A DNA stretch of 64,000 nucleotides from Thalassorhabdomicrobium marinisediminis. GTDB lineage: Bacteria; Pseudomonadota; Alphaproteobacteria; Rhodobacterales; Rhodobacteraceae. The stretch is taken from contig NZ_QCYG01000008.1 of assembly GCF_003072065.1 (NCBI RefSeq), positions 1-64,000 of the forward strand, written 5' to 3'. Shown piece by piece: positions 9,182 to 17,919 of this stretch (positions within the stretch are counted from its first letter, which is position 1; each line of letters begins with the position of its first letter). The translations under genes were made by a program, and so were the position numbers. The notes under the pieces were generated by a model. That model was not told the DNA's origin. It did not search any database and worked only from the letters and a program-made list of their open reading frames with translations.

Positions 9182-9646
9182 CTGTGGCCAAGCCGAGGCC
9201 CAAGAGCAAAGTTACACCATTCTCAGGGACACTATCCGAAGACGGCCTGCTTCGAATCGAAAATCTCCCCGGAGCAACATGCAGTACCGGACCTTGGTGA
9301 GAATCGCGGCTAAGGGCCGGAATGAGCCCAACCTGTACATTAAATTTTTTCGCTGCGCGCGCACGCAGCGCGGAAATTGCCGCAACAGCGTAAATCTCTA
9401 AGCCGCTGGGCGGCGGAACAACCGGTCATTCATACGAGCAACACCGGACATGGCATGCTCAAGCATCAAGTTGGAGATCAAAACTGTAAAGGTTAGCAAC
9501 TGGTTATAGAGCTCTAGACCGAATTTACAGGAAACTGAAATTGATCCGTTGTTCCACATGAGATTTTCTTGCGTTTCCCCGTGGCTTGGCAAAAATCAAG
9601 CTTCAAATTCGACAACTTGAAACGGGCACTTGCGGACGCATCGCAT
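9182..9646. other. IS debris / intergenic, no supported gene
   Basis: 465 bases between the IS256-type fragment and the end of the HAD phosphatase gene. The left part probably belongs to the terminal region of the IS256-like element. The rest is A+T-richer and shows no coding frame I can support. No clear rho-independent terminator was found for either flanking gene. Confidence 0.4.
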
Positions 9647-10549
9647 TCAAATACGCTTTACACACCAATCGGGGTTAATCCCCGATGCATGACAAAAGTG
9701 ACGCACGTCATGGCCCGCGAACATGCCATCTTGAGTGACAAGGACGGTGCGCCATCCACGTGCAGCACCGCCAATAATATCGGTGTGCAATGTGTCGCCA
9801 ACCATAGCGATCCGTGATGGTGCGATTCCGCCAAGGCCCGCTTCGGCAAGCGCATAAACCTCTCCAAACGGCTTACCGAAAAACCGGACGCCTCCTTCCG
9901 CTTGATCTACCAAGAGATGGCCGAAATACCCTGGTTCTTGGGAAAACCCAGTTTCGCGGGGTGCGGCAAGGTCTGCATTTGCGATCACGACGGGTCGTGG
10001 GCGAGCCTTCAGAGCTTTGCTGAGCAGCGCCTGGCGAGACGGCGACCACCCTGTAGAAGACAAGAACAAGAACCCATCTGCCTGGGCATATAGGCTTGGA
10101 TCATCTCCCAACCTGAGCGTCTTTGACGGGATATCGGATAAATCATCCGCCGTGGCCGAGATACAGCCCCATGTCCGATTGTCCAGATCTGCGAGTGTTG
10201 CATCCCGACTGGTGATAATCTCGTCGCTGGTGACATTAATCCCAAGATTTTGAAATTTCGCCACGGCTCCTTGGTGGTTGTAACTTGCTGCGTTGGACAA
10301 GACCCGAATAGCACACCCCCGCGCGCGCAACATATCCAGACGCGCCGCCGCACCGGGGATGGGTGTTTCGCCGACATTTAATACCCCGAACGCGTCGAAG
10401 ACGTACGCATCCACCTCATCCGCAATATCCATAAGAGACCCGATCGTCTTGGTGCACTGCGCGAACGTGGCTTCCGGTAAGCGCGACCGGACGGATTGGT
10501 AACGGTCAAAAATGTCTTGGACGGATTGCATTGCAGTATTGGCTTTCAA
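9647..10549 (-). CDS. HAD-superfamily class IIA phosphatase (TIGR01459-like)
   Basis: 300 residues. Motif I is VDAYVFDAFGVLN (nucleophile and acid in D-x-F-G form), motif II LSNAA, and motif IV GDTLHTDIIGG with a preceding conserved Lys in FFGKPFG. The C2-type cap between them places it with NagD/PGP-like class IIA enzymes, the closest remembered group being the TIGR01459 set. The frame begins at a TTG directly after the TGA of the Na/Pi gene; an ATG at 10531 is the alternative. As the last gene of the ABC/phosphodiesterase operon it is a good candidate to dephosphorylate the phosphomonoester released by the GpdQ-like enzyme. Substrate is inferred. Confidence 0.82.
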   Translation of the reverse strand: MKANTAMQSVQDIFDRYQSVRSRLPEATFAQCTKTIGSLMDIADEVDAYVFDAFGVLNVGETPIPGAAARLDMLRARGCAIRVLSNAASYNHQGAVAKFQNLGINVTSDEIITSRDATLADLDNRTWGCISATADDLSDIPSKTLRLGDDPSLYAQADGFLFLSSTGWSPSRQALLSKALKARPRPVVIANADLAAPRETGFSQEPGYFGHLLVDQAEGGVRFFGKPFGEVYALAEAGLGGIAPSRIAMVGDTLHTDIIGGAARGWRTVLVTQDGMFAGHDVRHFCHASGINPDWCVKRI

Positions 10550-12250
10550 TCAGTTCCGCAGCGGCGCGGTCGATGCGGTGCTTGTCTTTGATTTGGTGGA
10601 CAAACGAGACGTTAAAAGGTCACCGGATCGCGCCGCAATCGGCTGACCAATCGTGGCAAATGCGGCATTGATACTCTTGAGGGTGCGCAGAACGTCTTGG
10701 TGAATCCTGCTCGTTTCAAAACTGGCAGAGATGCTATCGCGCAACCTCGCAAGATGGCGTTCTTGCAGCTTGGCTTCGGCTTTTCGCACTTTGTCTTTTG
10801 CGTGCAATAACTGGCGGGCCGCGTCCGGTGCGCCCGTCATCAAGACGCTCAGCGCAAGCTGAGAATTGCTGAGGACCCTGTCATGAAATTCCATCAAATC
10901 GGACCAACCGCTTTCTGAAAATGCCAAACCTTCGGCCTGCATCTCACCGGCTTGCGCCACAAGACCACGCGAGATGGCCGCCGCTGCGGTTTCAAGATTG
11001 AGCGCAATGGATGCCAACTCTCCTGCTTTTTCTCGTTGGACTTCTGACAGGTGTTCGTGGTCGAGCTGTGCGAGGAAACTTTTGATGTCCGTGTGTAGCG
11101 TGCCGACATGGTCCGCTTTCTGTGTGATCGCCTTGGCTGTGGGAGCATCCCAAACGTCGAATAGGGCGATGGAGGTTCGCAGCATGGTTTCCGTCTCTTC
11201 GCCCATCTTCAAGACCTCACGCGCAGTGCAGGACAAGGCACGCGCCGGCTGGCCCAAAGTTGCCGGATCAAGGGCCGACCTTTGCATGAGCAGGCTTGTG
11301 TCGTCACGCTCCGGCGTGAACGCGATCGTGGCAGAAGCGATCCAGCCGAGGACGGGAAGACAAACGATTGCGAGCCCGACGTTGAAAGCCAGGTGCAGGT
11401 TTATGATCTGACGGGACGCATCAGCGCCGAGCCAGCTCAGATCACTCTGGTTTTGCGACAACGCCATAAGAACCACCACCGCGCCGCCACCACGCAGCAC
11501 TACATTGGCAGTGACCATGCGGCGTGCGGTCAACGGAGCGCCAAGTGTGAGTACGTAAGCCAAGACGGCGCCGCCCGCGTTAGCGCCCAACACCATCGCC
11601 GCCGCACCGTTGGGCGGCAAAAGACCTTGTGCTGTGAGGGTGACAAAGAACAATACGGCGGCCACTGACGAATGCACGGCCCATGCAAACAACGCGCCAA
11701 TAATGAAGGATGTCACAAGATCGTTGGCCAGGTAGCTCATCACGATGGAGGTTTCTGCGCTGCCAATGAGGGGGCCGGTGGCCGCACGGATCATATCGAG
11801 CGAGACGAAGATCAACCCCACCCCAATCATCATACGGCCAAATTGCCGGGCTTCATTGCGCGCACTGCGCAAAAACAAGAAGACGCCAATGAGCAACAGC
11901 AACGGGATCAGAAAGTCCTGACGGACCAACAATATCTGCGATACGATAGCCGAACCGATATCAGCCCCTAGCAAGATCGCCATACCGGCAAGCAAACCAA
12001 CGCCCCCTTTGGTCGCGAAGTTCGACACCAAGACAGCGACGGCCGTTGCGCTTTGCAGACAAAGGGCCGCCAAGGCGCCGCTGATCGTGGCTTGCACCCT
12101 GTTTGCATTGGAGCGGCGCAAAAAAGTACGCAGTTGGACCGAAAACGCGCGCTCGACCCCTGTCCGCAGAAGCCGCACTGACCAGATCAGGAGGGCTGCG
12201 GCCCCTGCAATGTGAAGAGCAAACAGGATGATGCTGGTGTCATCCATCAT
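10550..12250 (-). CDS. Na/Pi-cotransporter family protein with PhoU-like C-terminal domain
   Basis: 566 residues. The first ~310 residues are hydrophobic and carry the duplicated Na/Pi motifs seen as CLQSATAVAVLVSNF and VHSSVAAVLFFVTLTAQ. The C-terminal ~240 residues are helical and PhoU-like. This is the architecture of YjbB-type proteins, for which phosphate export has been reported in E. coli. It lies between a phosphodiesterase (0-base gap) and a HAD phosphatase (adjacent), which would both generate intracellular phosphate. A phosphate-efflux role in this operon is therefore attractive but inferred; import is the alternative. Confidence 0.85.
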   Translation of the reverse strand: MMDDTSIILFALHIAGAAALLIWSVRLLRTGVERAFSVQLRTFLRRSNANRVQATISGALAALCLQSATAVAVLVSNFATKGGVGLLAGMAILLGADIGSAIVSQILLVRQDFLIPLLLLIGVFLFLRSARNEARQFGRMMIGVGLIFVSLDMIRAATGPLIGSAETSIVMSYLANDLVTSFIIGALFAWAVHSSVAAVLFFVTLTAQGLLPPNGAAAMVLGANAGGAVLAYVLTLGAPLTARRMVTANVVLRGGGAVVVLMALSQNQSDLSWLGADASRQIINLHLAFNVGLAIVCLPVLGWIASATIAFTPERDDTSLLMQRSALDPATLGQPARALSCTAREVLKMGEETETMLRTSIALFDVWDAPTAKAITQKADHVGTLHTDIKSFLAQLDHEHLSEVQREKAGELASIALNLETAAAAISRGLVAQAGEMQAEGLAFSESGWSDLMEFHDRVLSNSQLALSVLMTGAPDAARQLLHAKDKVRKAEAKLQERHLARLRDSISASFETSRIHQDVLRTLKSINAAFATIGQPIAARSGDLLTSRLSTKSKTSTASTAPLRN

Positions 12251-13060
12251 TTATTTCTCAGGATAGAACAGGAAAGGGCCAGGAAATTGTCCGACCGGGA
12301 TGTGATGGCTCATGATACCGTCGCGCATTTCGTGCAACAAAAAACCGCCCGGCTCTTTGGTCAGGCAATTGGGCGCGCCCGTCCGCAGATCAATGGTCAC
12401 TGCATGGGAGACACCGGGAGCGATCTGGCAAATCACGCCGCCAAAGGGTGCCACGATATTGCGGTGGACATGCCCGCAGGTGAGACGCAGCTCGCCTTTG
12501 TATCCAGACAAGATCGCTTGCAATTGCGTGCTCTCTCGCAAGTTCTGGATATCCATTTTCTCAATGCCCGTCAAAACGGGGGGGTGATGAATGGTTACGA
12601 TCGTCGGTTTACCGTCTTGCACATCGAGCGACGTGGATAAGAATGACAAAGTGGCATCGCTAAGGTGGCCATGGGCTTTGCCCTCAACACTGCTATCCAA
12701 ACCGATCACCGCGAGATCGTCAAAATCTTCGATCCAGTTAATCGGACCTTCGACGGGCATCCACGGCTGATCGGAGAAGCTGGTCCGCATCACCGCTACA
12801 TCATCATGATTTCCTGGAACGGCGCGATACGGCAGATTGAGCGGCTCCATGAGTTTACGAAAGCGCTGATATTCTTCTTCTGTGCCGAAATCGGTCAGAT
12901 CTCCTGCGACAATGACCATATCAATTGGCCCGATCTGGGGCAGGCTCGCGTTGATCGTTTCAACGCAGTTGGCGAGGGCCTCGGCTGTATCAACTTGACC
13001 ATAGGCAAGCTGACCATGCGGGACGATATGTGGATCGGAGATCTGAATTATGCGCGTCAT
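12251..13060 (-). CDS. GpdQ-like metallophosphoesterase (cyclic/glycerophospho-diesterase type)
   Basis: 269 residues with the full calcineurin-like metal-ligand set: IQISDPHI (D-x-H), VAGDLTDFG, VPGNHDD, IHHPP and CGHVHRN. The motif YGQVDTAEA near residue 20, the doubled Asp in GNHDD, total length and the C-terminal GPFLFY resemble Enterobacter GpdQ, which cleaves glycerophosphodiesters, and the CpdA class III phosphodiesterases. No signal peptide is present, so it acts in the cytoplasm. It overlaps the ABC ATPase gene by four bases and abuts the Na/Pi gene. The context (importer plus phosphatase plus phosphate transporter) favours an imported phosphodiester over cAMP as substrate. Confidence 0.85.
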   Translation of the reverse strand: MTRIIQISDPHIVPHGQLAYGQVDTAEALANCVETINASLPQIGPIDMVIVAGDLTDFGTEEEYQRFRKLMEPLNLPYRAVPGNHDDVAVMRTSFSDQPWMPVEGPINWIEDFDDLAVIGLDSSVEGKAHGHLSDATLSFLSTSLDVQDGKPTIVTIHHPPVLTGIEKMDIQNLRESTQLQAILSGYKGELRLTCGHVHRNIVAPFGGVICQIAPGVSHAVTIDLRTGAPNCLTKEPGGFLLHEMRDGIMSHHIPVGQFPGPFLFYPEK

Positions 13061-14091
13061 GCGACGTCTGCCTCAGTCGGCAACAGCATCAGGGCTTCAG
13101 GATTGATTGACATGTTAACAAAGTCTCCCACCTTGGGCGCAATTTGACCTGAGTGGATCGACGCGATCGCGCCGGATGTAACGCCAGATATGACGACACG
13201 GTAGTGCGTCCCCAAAAACGTCACGGCTTCAACTTTGCCGCGCAGCGGACCGCTTTCTTCGATCCTGACATCTTCTGCGCGCACGTAAACCGTTTGACCG
13301 GCGCCATCCGATGGCAAGGTCAGGGTGCCGCCCTCCAAATGCAGAGTGGTGCCATCTGCCTTGCCGGATAGGGCCATTGCGTTGCCAACAAAGCCCGCAA
13401 CAAAGGAAGATGTCGGGTTGCGGTATAATTCTTCTGGGGAACCGCTTTGAACGACGCGACCATGAGACATGACAGCGACGCGGTCCGCGATCGCCATTGC
13501 CTCGTCTTGGTCATGGGTCACAAATATCGCGGTGATGTCGAATTCTCGCAAAAGCACGGCCAACTCATCGCGCAGGCTTTCGCGCAAGGACGCGTCTAGC
13601 GCTGACAACGGCTCATCCAGAAGCAACAACCGGGGCCGCGGTGCAATCGCCCGCGCAAGCGCCACGCGCTGGCGTTGGCCACCGGACAATGCGGTAATCG
13701 CACGGCTCGCAAACGGCTGAAGCTGGCACATTTCCAATACTTCAGTCACGCGGGCATCGATCTCGGCCTTGGGCAACTTTTGCATTTTCAGCCCGTAGCC
13801 GATGTTGGCCCGCACAGACATGTTCGGGAATAAGGCGTAGGATTGAAACACCATCCCGACCTGACGATCCTCGACAGCGAGCGCCGTAACGTTGTCATCG
13901 TCAAACCAGATATCGCTGCCGGCATCCGGCGTCTCAAGCCCCGCGATGATGCGTAGCAACGTGGTTTTGCCACAGCCTGATGGGCCGAGGAGCGATACAA
14001 TCTCCCCTTTGCAAACGGATAATTCGGTGGGCAAAAGCGCCTTTGTCCCATCGGGATAGGTCTTGGCGGTGTGGGTTAATCGTAGGGTCAT
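13057..14091 (-). CDS. ABC transporter ATP-binding protein (PotA/FbpC type)
   Basis: 344 residues. Walker A is LGPSGCGKTTLLR, the signature is LSGGQRQRVALARA and Walker B is LLLLDEPLSALD, followed by the conserved His of TAIFVTHDQDEA. The last ~110 residues form the TOBE-type regulatory domain usual in spermidine/putrescine, iron(III) and 2-aminoethylphosphonate importers. The start at 14091 is chosen because it gives the ATGA overlap with the upstream permease; a longer frame to 14262 adds residues without family similarity. Together with the two permeases and the binding protein it forms one importer. Confidence 0.92.
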   Translation of the reverse strand: MTLRLTHTAKTYPDGTKALLPTELSVCKGEIVSLLGPSGCGKTTLLRIIAGLETPDAGSDIWFDDDNVTALAVEDRQVGMVFQSYALFPNMSVRANIGYGLKMQKLPKAEIDARVTEVLEMCQLQPFASRAITALSGGQRQRVALARAIAPRPRLLLLDEPLSALDASLRESLRDELAVLLREFDITAIFVTHDQDEAMAIADRVAVMSHGRVVQSGSPEELYRNPTSSFVAGFVGNAMALSGKADGTTLHLEGGTLTLPSDGAGQTVYVRAEDVRIEESGPLRGKVEAVTFLGTHYRVVISGVTSGAIASIHSGQIAPKVGDFVNMSINPEALMLLPTEADVA

Positions 14092-14879
14092 TTTGCAATC
14101 CTTTGTGCGCGCGCCGAGGCCCATTGCATGGCCATCAAAAGCGGAACGATCAGTATGAAGAAGACGAGTGTGTAGGCCGAAGCGATCTCGAGCCGCATTG
14201 ACGCGTAGCTGTCGGCAAGTCCAACAGGCAGTGTCTTGAGATAAGGCGTATGGAGCATCCACGTCAGGTTGAATTCACCGATGGACAGCGTGACCACCGT
14301 CAGAGCACCCGCAAGAATACCTGGCATTGCATTGGGCACGACGATGTCACGAAACCGCTGCCATGGCGATGCGCCGAGTGAGGCAGCCCCTTCCTCAAGC
14401 GTCTTGAGGTCCATGGATGCCAGTACGGCCAGAATGGACCGTACCATGAACGGGAGCGTGTAGAGAACGTGCCCCACAAGAATAAACGTCCATGACGCGC
14501 GAAATCCCTGCATCGACCCGTAAAGTTGCAGCAATGCCAAGGCGAGCGCCAATCCCGGGATCGCGAGCGGCAGAGAAATGAATTCTTCCAACATGCGGGA
14601 CATCCAGCCGGGGTGGCGTGCTAAACCATAGGCCGCAGGCACGCCGATGATCACCGTGCAGATCAGGCAGGCAAAGGCGATCCCCATAGAGAGGAAAATG
14701 CTGTTTGCGTAGAGCTCCCAGACTTCGAACACCCATTTCAGGGTCAAACCGGATGAAACGCCCTGAAAGTAGTTCGCGGTCAGCCCAGCCAAAACCGACA
14801 TGACGATCGGAACGAACAGAAACGCGCAGGCAAGCAGCGTGACCGCCAATTGCAACATTTTTGTTTTGGATCTTAACAT
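14088..14879 (-). CDS. ABC transporter permease (PotC/PhnV type)
   Basis: 263 residues with about six membrane helices. The EAA loop is readable as EEGAASLGASPWQRFRDIVVPNAMPGI, which contacts the ATPase. It is the second permease of the importer, one base downstream of the first permease and overlapping the ATPase gene by four bases. The typical partner pattern in this family is one binding protein, two unlike permeases and one ATPase, as seen here. Confidence 0.9.
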   Translation of the reverse strand: MLRSKTKMLQLAVTLLACAFLFVPIVMSVLAGLTANYFQGVSSGLTLKWVFEVWELYANSIFLSMGIAFACLICTVIIGVPAAYGLARHPGWMSRMLEEFISLPLAIPGLALALALLQLYGSMQGFRASWTFILVGHVLYTLPFMVRSILAVLASMDLKTLEEGAASLGASPWQRFRDIVVPNAMPGILAGALTVVTLSIGEFNLTWMLHTPYLKTLPVGLADSYASMRLEIASAYTLVFFILIVPLLMAMQWASARAQRIAK

Positions 14880-14880
14880 G

Positions 14881-15684
14881 TCAGCCTCCTCCAGCCACGG
14901 TTGAACCTGACAAGGACCGCGCGATCAGCAACAAGATCCAAGTGACGATGCCCAACGCAATTGATAGGGCCGCAGCCATGGCAATGTTGGCTGACAAGGT
15001 GAATTCGGTGTAGATCACCATCGGAATAACATCGATGTTCGTCGCCAGCGTGAAGGCAGTACCAAAGGCACCCATGGCGGTCGCAAAGGCAATCGCACCA
15101 GAGGCAATCAACGACGGCATTAATCCGGGAATAATAACGTCCATCACGACGCGGTAAGGCGATGCGCCCATGGTCCGAGCCGCTTCCTCGAGCGAGGGAT
15201 CAAGCTTTTCAGCAGCGGCCATGACGGTCAACAGGACACGCGGGATCGAGAAATAAAGATACCCCAAGAACAAACCAATTGCGGAATAGGCGAAGACCAC
15301 ATGGCCCGGGGTCAGTTGGTTCACCAATCCCTGACGACCGCCCAACAGGATGATCAGAAAGCCGATCACAACGCCGGGAAACGCCAACGGCAGAGTGAGC
15401 ACCGACAGCACGGTTCCACGGCCCCGAAATTGGTTGCGCACAAGAAACATGCCTGCTGTGGTCGATACCGCCAGGGCCGCAATAGTGGTCGCAGCCGACA
15501 CGAGCACTGTCAGAACGAGCGTGTTCAGGTATCGCGGTTTGCGCACGATGTCGAGATAGACCGCCCAGCCTGCGTCCCCTTCGCCCGATGCAAGAAACAA
15601 CCGCCCAAGCGGCAATGCCAAAAACAGCAGAGAAAAGATGAACAGTGGCGTAAGACACGCCAGTACAAAGGTTCGATTTGTCAT
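14881..15684 (-). CDS. ABC transporter permease (PotB/PhnU type)
   Basis: 267 residues, hydrophobic, with a signal-anchor-like first helix (LACLTPLFIFSLLFLALPLG). The EAA loop is EEAARTMGASPYRVVMDVIIPGL, characteristic of the type-I importer permeases of the spermidine/iron/phosphonate group. It follows the binding-protein gene by 56 bases and precedes the second permease by one base, so it is in the same operon. Confidence 0.9.
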   Translation of the reverse strand: MTNRTFVLACLTPLFIFSLLFLALPLGRLFLASGEGDAGWAVYLDIVRKPRYLNTLVLTVLVSAATTIAALAVSTTAGMFLVRNQFRGRGTVLSVLTLPLAFPGVVIGFLIILLGGRQGLVNQLTPGHVVFAYSAIGLFLGYLYFSIPRVLLTVMAAAEKLDPSLEEAARTMGASPYRVVMDVIIPGLMPSLIASGAIAFATAMGAFGTAFTLATNIDVIPMVIYTEFTLSANIAMAAALSIALGIVTWILLLIARSLSGSTVAGGG

Positions 15685-15740
15685 AAGAAATCCTCTGGGG
15701 TCGCGTCCGAGAACACGACCCCACAGTTTTGAGGGTTGAG

Positions 15741-16736
15741 TTAGTCGACTTCGGCTAAATAGCGTTCACCGAACCCAGCCTGCGCTTGCTCCATCAAGGC
15801 ATAGTCCACAGCAACGGCGCGTTCGTAATCGCTCGCGGGCAAGAATTTCTCGGCCACCTCAGCAGGCAACTCAACAGGGCGGGCTGGCTGCAAATAGGCA
15901 TTCGTCCAGATCGCCTGACCTTCGTCGGACAGAATGAAATCGAGAACGCGCTTTCCCAGTTCTGGGTTTGGTCCGTCGTTCACCAGGCTCATCACGTAAG
16001 GAACGCGCACCGACCCTTCGCACGGAAGCACGAATTCAAAGTTGCCGTCTTCTTCGTACTTGCCGCGATAGGCGTTGAAATCATAATCGAACAAGATCGG
16101 AATTTCGCCGGATACCACGCGTGCATAAGATGTTTGCTTGGGAACGATGGGTGAGTTTTCAGCCAGCTCGTCAAAGTAGTTGATCGCTGGATCGAAGTTG
16201 CCCAGATCGCCCCCGAAGGCGAGATTGACGGCAACCGCGCCCGCGTAGCCAACAAAGGCCGACGACGGATCAAGATATCCGACCATGCCGCGATACTGCG
16301 GGTCCTTCAGATCAGCGAAGCACTGTGGCACTTCTGCGCCACCAAGGGCGTCGACATTCACAAAAAACCCAACTGTGCCATAGTGGATCGCAAACCAGCG
16401 GCCCTCTGGGTCTTTCAGGCCATCAGGAATTTCATCAAAACCCGCAGGGAAATACGGTGTTGCAACACCCTCATTGCCGGCTTTGATACCAGTCGTCACA
16501 CCATAATAAGCAACGTCAGCGATCGGGTTGTCACGCTCTGCCAAAAGCTGGCTGAGCGTCTGGCCAGAGTTCTTGTTGTCATGCGGCATCTGAATATTGA
16601 GGTTTTCGTCAATCGCTTCCAACATTGAGCCCCAATCAGCCCATTGCGGTGGACAGTTGTAACACACTGCATCTTCAGCAAATGCAGGTGCGGCAAACGT
16701 CATTGTAATAAGGGCTGCGCCAAGTTTATATTTCAT
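15741..16736 (-). CDS. ABC transporter substrate-binding protein (extracellular solute-binding, PotD/AfuA-like)
   Basis: 331 residues with a clear Sec signal peptide (MKYKLGAALITMTFAAPAFA, cleavage before EDAV). The fold is the type-2 periplasmic binding protein class used for iron(III), polyamines, thiamine and phosphonates. An unusual pair of early cysteines (AVCYNCPP) may form a disulfide. Its ATG overlaps the TGA of lacI (ATGA), so repressor and importer are co-transcribed. The ligand is not evident from the sequence. The downstream phosphodiesterase, phosphatase and phosphate transporter suggest an organophosphate ester; this is inference and iron or polyamine cannot be excluded by sequence alone. 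Confidence 0.85.
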   Translation of the reverse strand: MKYKLGAALITMTFAAPAFAEDAVCYNCPPQWADWGSMLEAIDENLNIQMPHDNKNSGQTLSQLLAERDNPIADVAYYGVTTGIKAGNEGVATPYFPAGFDEIPDGLKDPEGRWFAIHYGTVGFFVNVDALGGAEVPQCFADLKDPQYRGMVGYLDPSSAFVGYAGAVAVNLAFGGDLGNFDPAINYFDELAENSPIVPKQTSYARVVSGEIPILFDYDFNAYRGKYEEDGNFEFVLPCEGSVRVPYVMSLVNDGPNPELGKRVLDFILSDEGQAIWTNAYLQPARPVELPAEVAEKFLPASDYERAVAVDYALMEQAQAGFGERYLAEVD

Positions 16737-17836
16737 TGTGGTCTCTCCTGTTGGATTTTTACTTGTCTGTGGGTTTGGTCATTTGACGACGGAAAGGCTG
16801 CAACCTTTCCGTCGTCTTCGCTTTCGGCAACCAAAGGCGTGAGACTGCCCCCATCGCGGAAACTGAATGTTTGGTCCATACTCGGGAGTTCCGGCGGCGT
16901 GGAACCGTCGATCATGGACAGGATCGTCTTACTTGCCCCGGCCCCCAGTGCGCGTGGTTCGGTGGCAATCGTCGCCAAGGTCGGATCAATCATCTGACCT
17001 ACTTTGATCCCGTCAAAACCGATGATCGACAAATCGCGCGGCACATCAATCGACAACTGGCGCGCGCTGCGAATGGTCGCTAAGGCGCGATAGTCGTTTG
17101 ATGCGAAGATGCCTGTAATGTTCGGATGCTGCTTTAAAAATGCCTCCAGTCGGGGCGTCAGGTCGTCACTGTCGTCATCGACTTCAAGCAAAGCAGGCGG
17201 CGTCATGTTGTGAGAGGCACAGCCTTCAGCAAAGCCCTCGAAACGCTGGCGTGCACGATCCGAACTCAGAAAATCCAGCCCGAGAAAGCCTGTGTGTTTG
17301 TGTTTGTTGTCATGAAAGACGCTTGCCACTTTTGCGGCCGCTGCATGGTCATCCACCGCCCAGCTGATTTGTCCTTCGGGAGCAGTGTTGTACAACAGGC
17401 TATAGGGCACCTTCCGCGACCGTAGCAAATCCAGCCCTTCACTATTGTTAACATCACCAACGGTCAGAATAATTCCATCGACTTGTTTAGAGATGAGCGT
17501 CCGAATAGCATGGGTTTCCATCTCGGCGTTGTAGTTCGTGCAGATCAACAGCATTTGATAGCCAGCATCGAGACACACCTCTTGTGCGCCTTGCACCGCA
17601 TCGGCGTACACAGGGTTTTCGATGGATGGCACCACGCAACCGATCGTGCGGGTTGTGCTGCTTTGCAGAGATCGGCCGACCTCACTAAAGTGAAAATCAA
17701 GCTCTTTTACCGCCACCATGACCTTTTCGCGCATCTTGGCGCTGGCAGGGCCCGTCTGGTTCAGCACCCGGCTTACAGTAGCTACACCGCAACCCGCACG
17801 TTGCGCAACGTCTTTGATTGTGGCCGATTGAACCAA
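16733..17836 (-). CDS. LacI-family transcriptional repressor
   Basis: 367 residues. The N-terminus SATIKDVAQRAGCGVATVSR is the LacI helix-turn-helix, followed by the hinge helix (GRSLQSSTTRTIG) and a periplasmic-binding-protein-like sensor domain. The proposed start is a TTG at 17836 preceded by GGGAGG at correct spacing; no ATG or GTG is available in frame near the HTH. The open frame actually continues upstream into IS481 sequence, which is coincidental. It heads the ABC/phosphodiesterase operon. A perfect 14-bp palindrome of LacI-type (17851-17864) lies just upstream, so autoregulation is likely. A LacI regulator rather than a Pho system suggests the operon is used for carbon. Confidence 0.88.
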   Translation of the reverse strand: MVQSATIKDVAQRAGCGVATVSRVLNQTGPASAKMREKVMVAVKELDFHFSEVGRSLQSSTTRTIGCVVPSIENPVYADAVQGAQEVCLDAGYQMLLICTNYNAEMETHAIRTLISKQVDGIILTVGDVNNSEGLDLLRSRKVPYSLLYNTAPEGQISWAVDDHAAAAKVASVFHDNKHKHTGFLGLDFLSSDRARQRFEGFAEGCASHNMTPPALLEVDDDSDDLTPRLEAFLKQHPNITGIFASNDYRALATIRSARQLSIDVPRDLSIIGFDGIKVGQMIDPTLATIATEPRALGAGASKTILSMIDGSTPPELPSMDQTFSFRDGGSLTPLVAESEDDGKVAAFPSSNDQTHRQVKIQQERPQ

Positions 17837-17850
17837 CTCCCACCTCCCAA

Positions 17851-17864
17851 TGGAAACGTTTCCA
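17851..17864. promoter_or_regulatory. LacI-type operator palindrome
   Basis: TGGAAACGTTTCCA is a perfect 14-bp inverted repeat with the central CG typical of LacI/GalR-family operators. It lies 15 bases upstream of the proposed TTG start of the lacI gene, between the Shine-Dalgarno sequence and the promoter region. Binding here would repress the whole eight-gene operon, including its own regulator. Confidence 0.8.
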
Positions 17865-17919
17865 CTAACTGGTAGTGAAAAACGAGACGTTAGGCAAGAA
17901 AATTCCCCGGACGATACTT

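Noticed and set aside
17837-17919. Pho box upstream of the phosphodiester operon
   Set aside because: No pair of CTGTCAT-like repeats is visible; only the LacI-type palindrome stands out.
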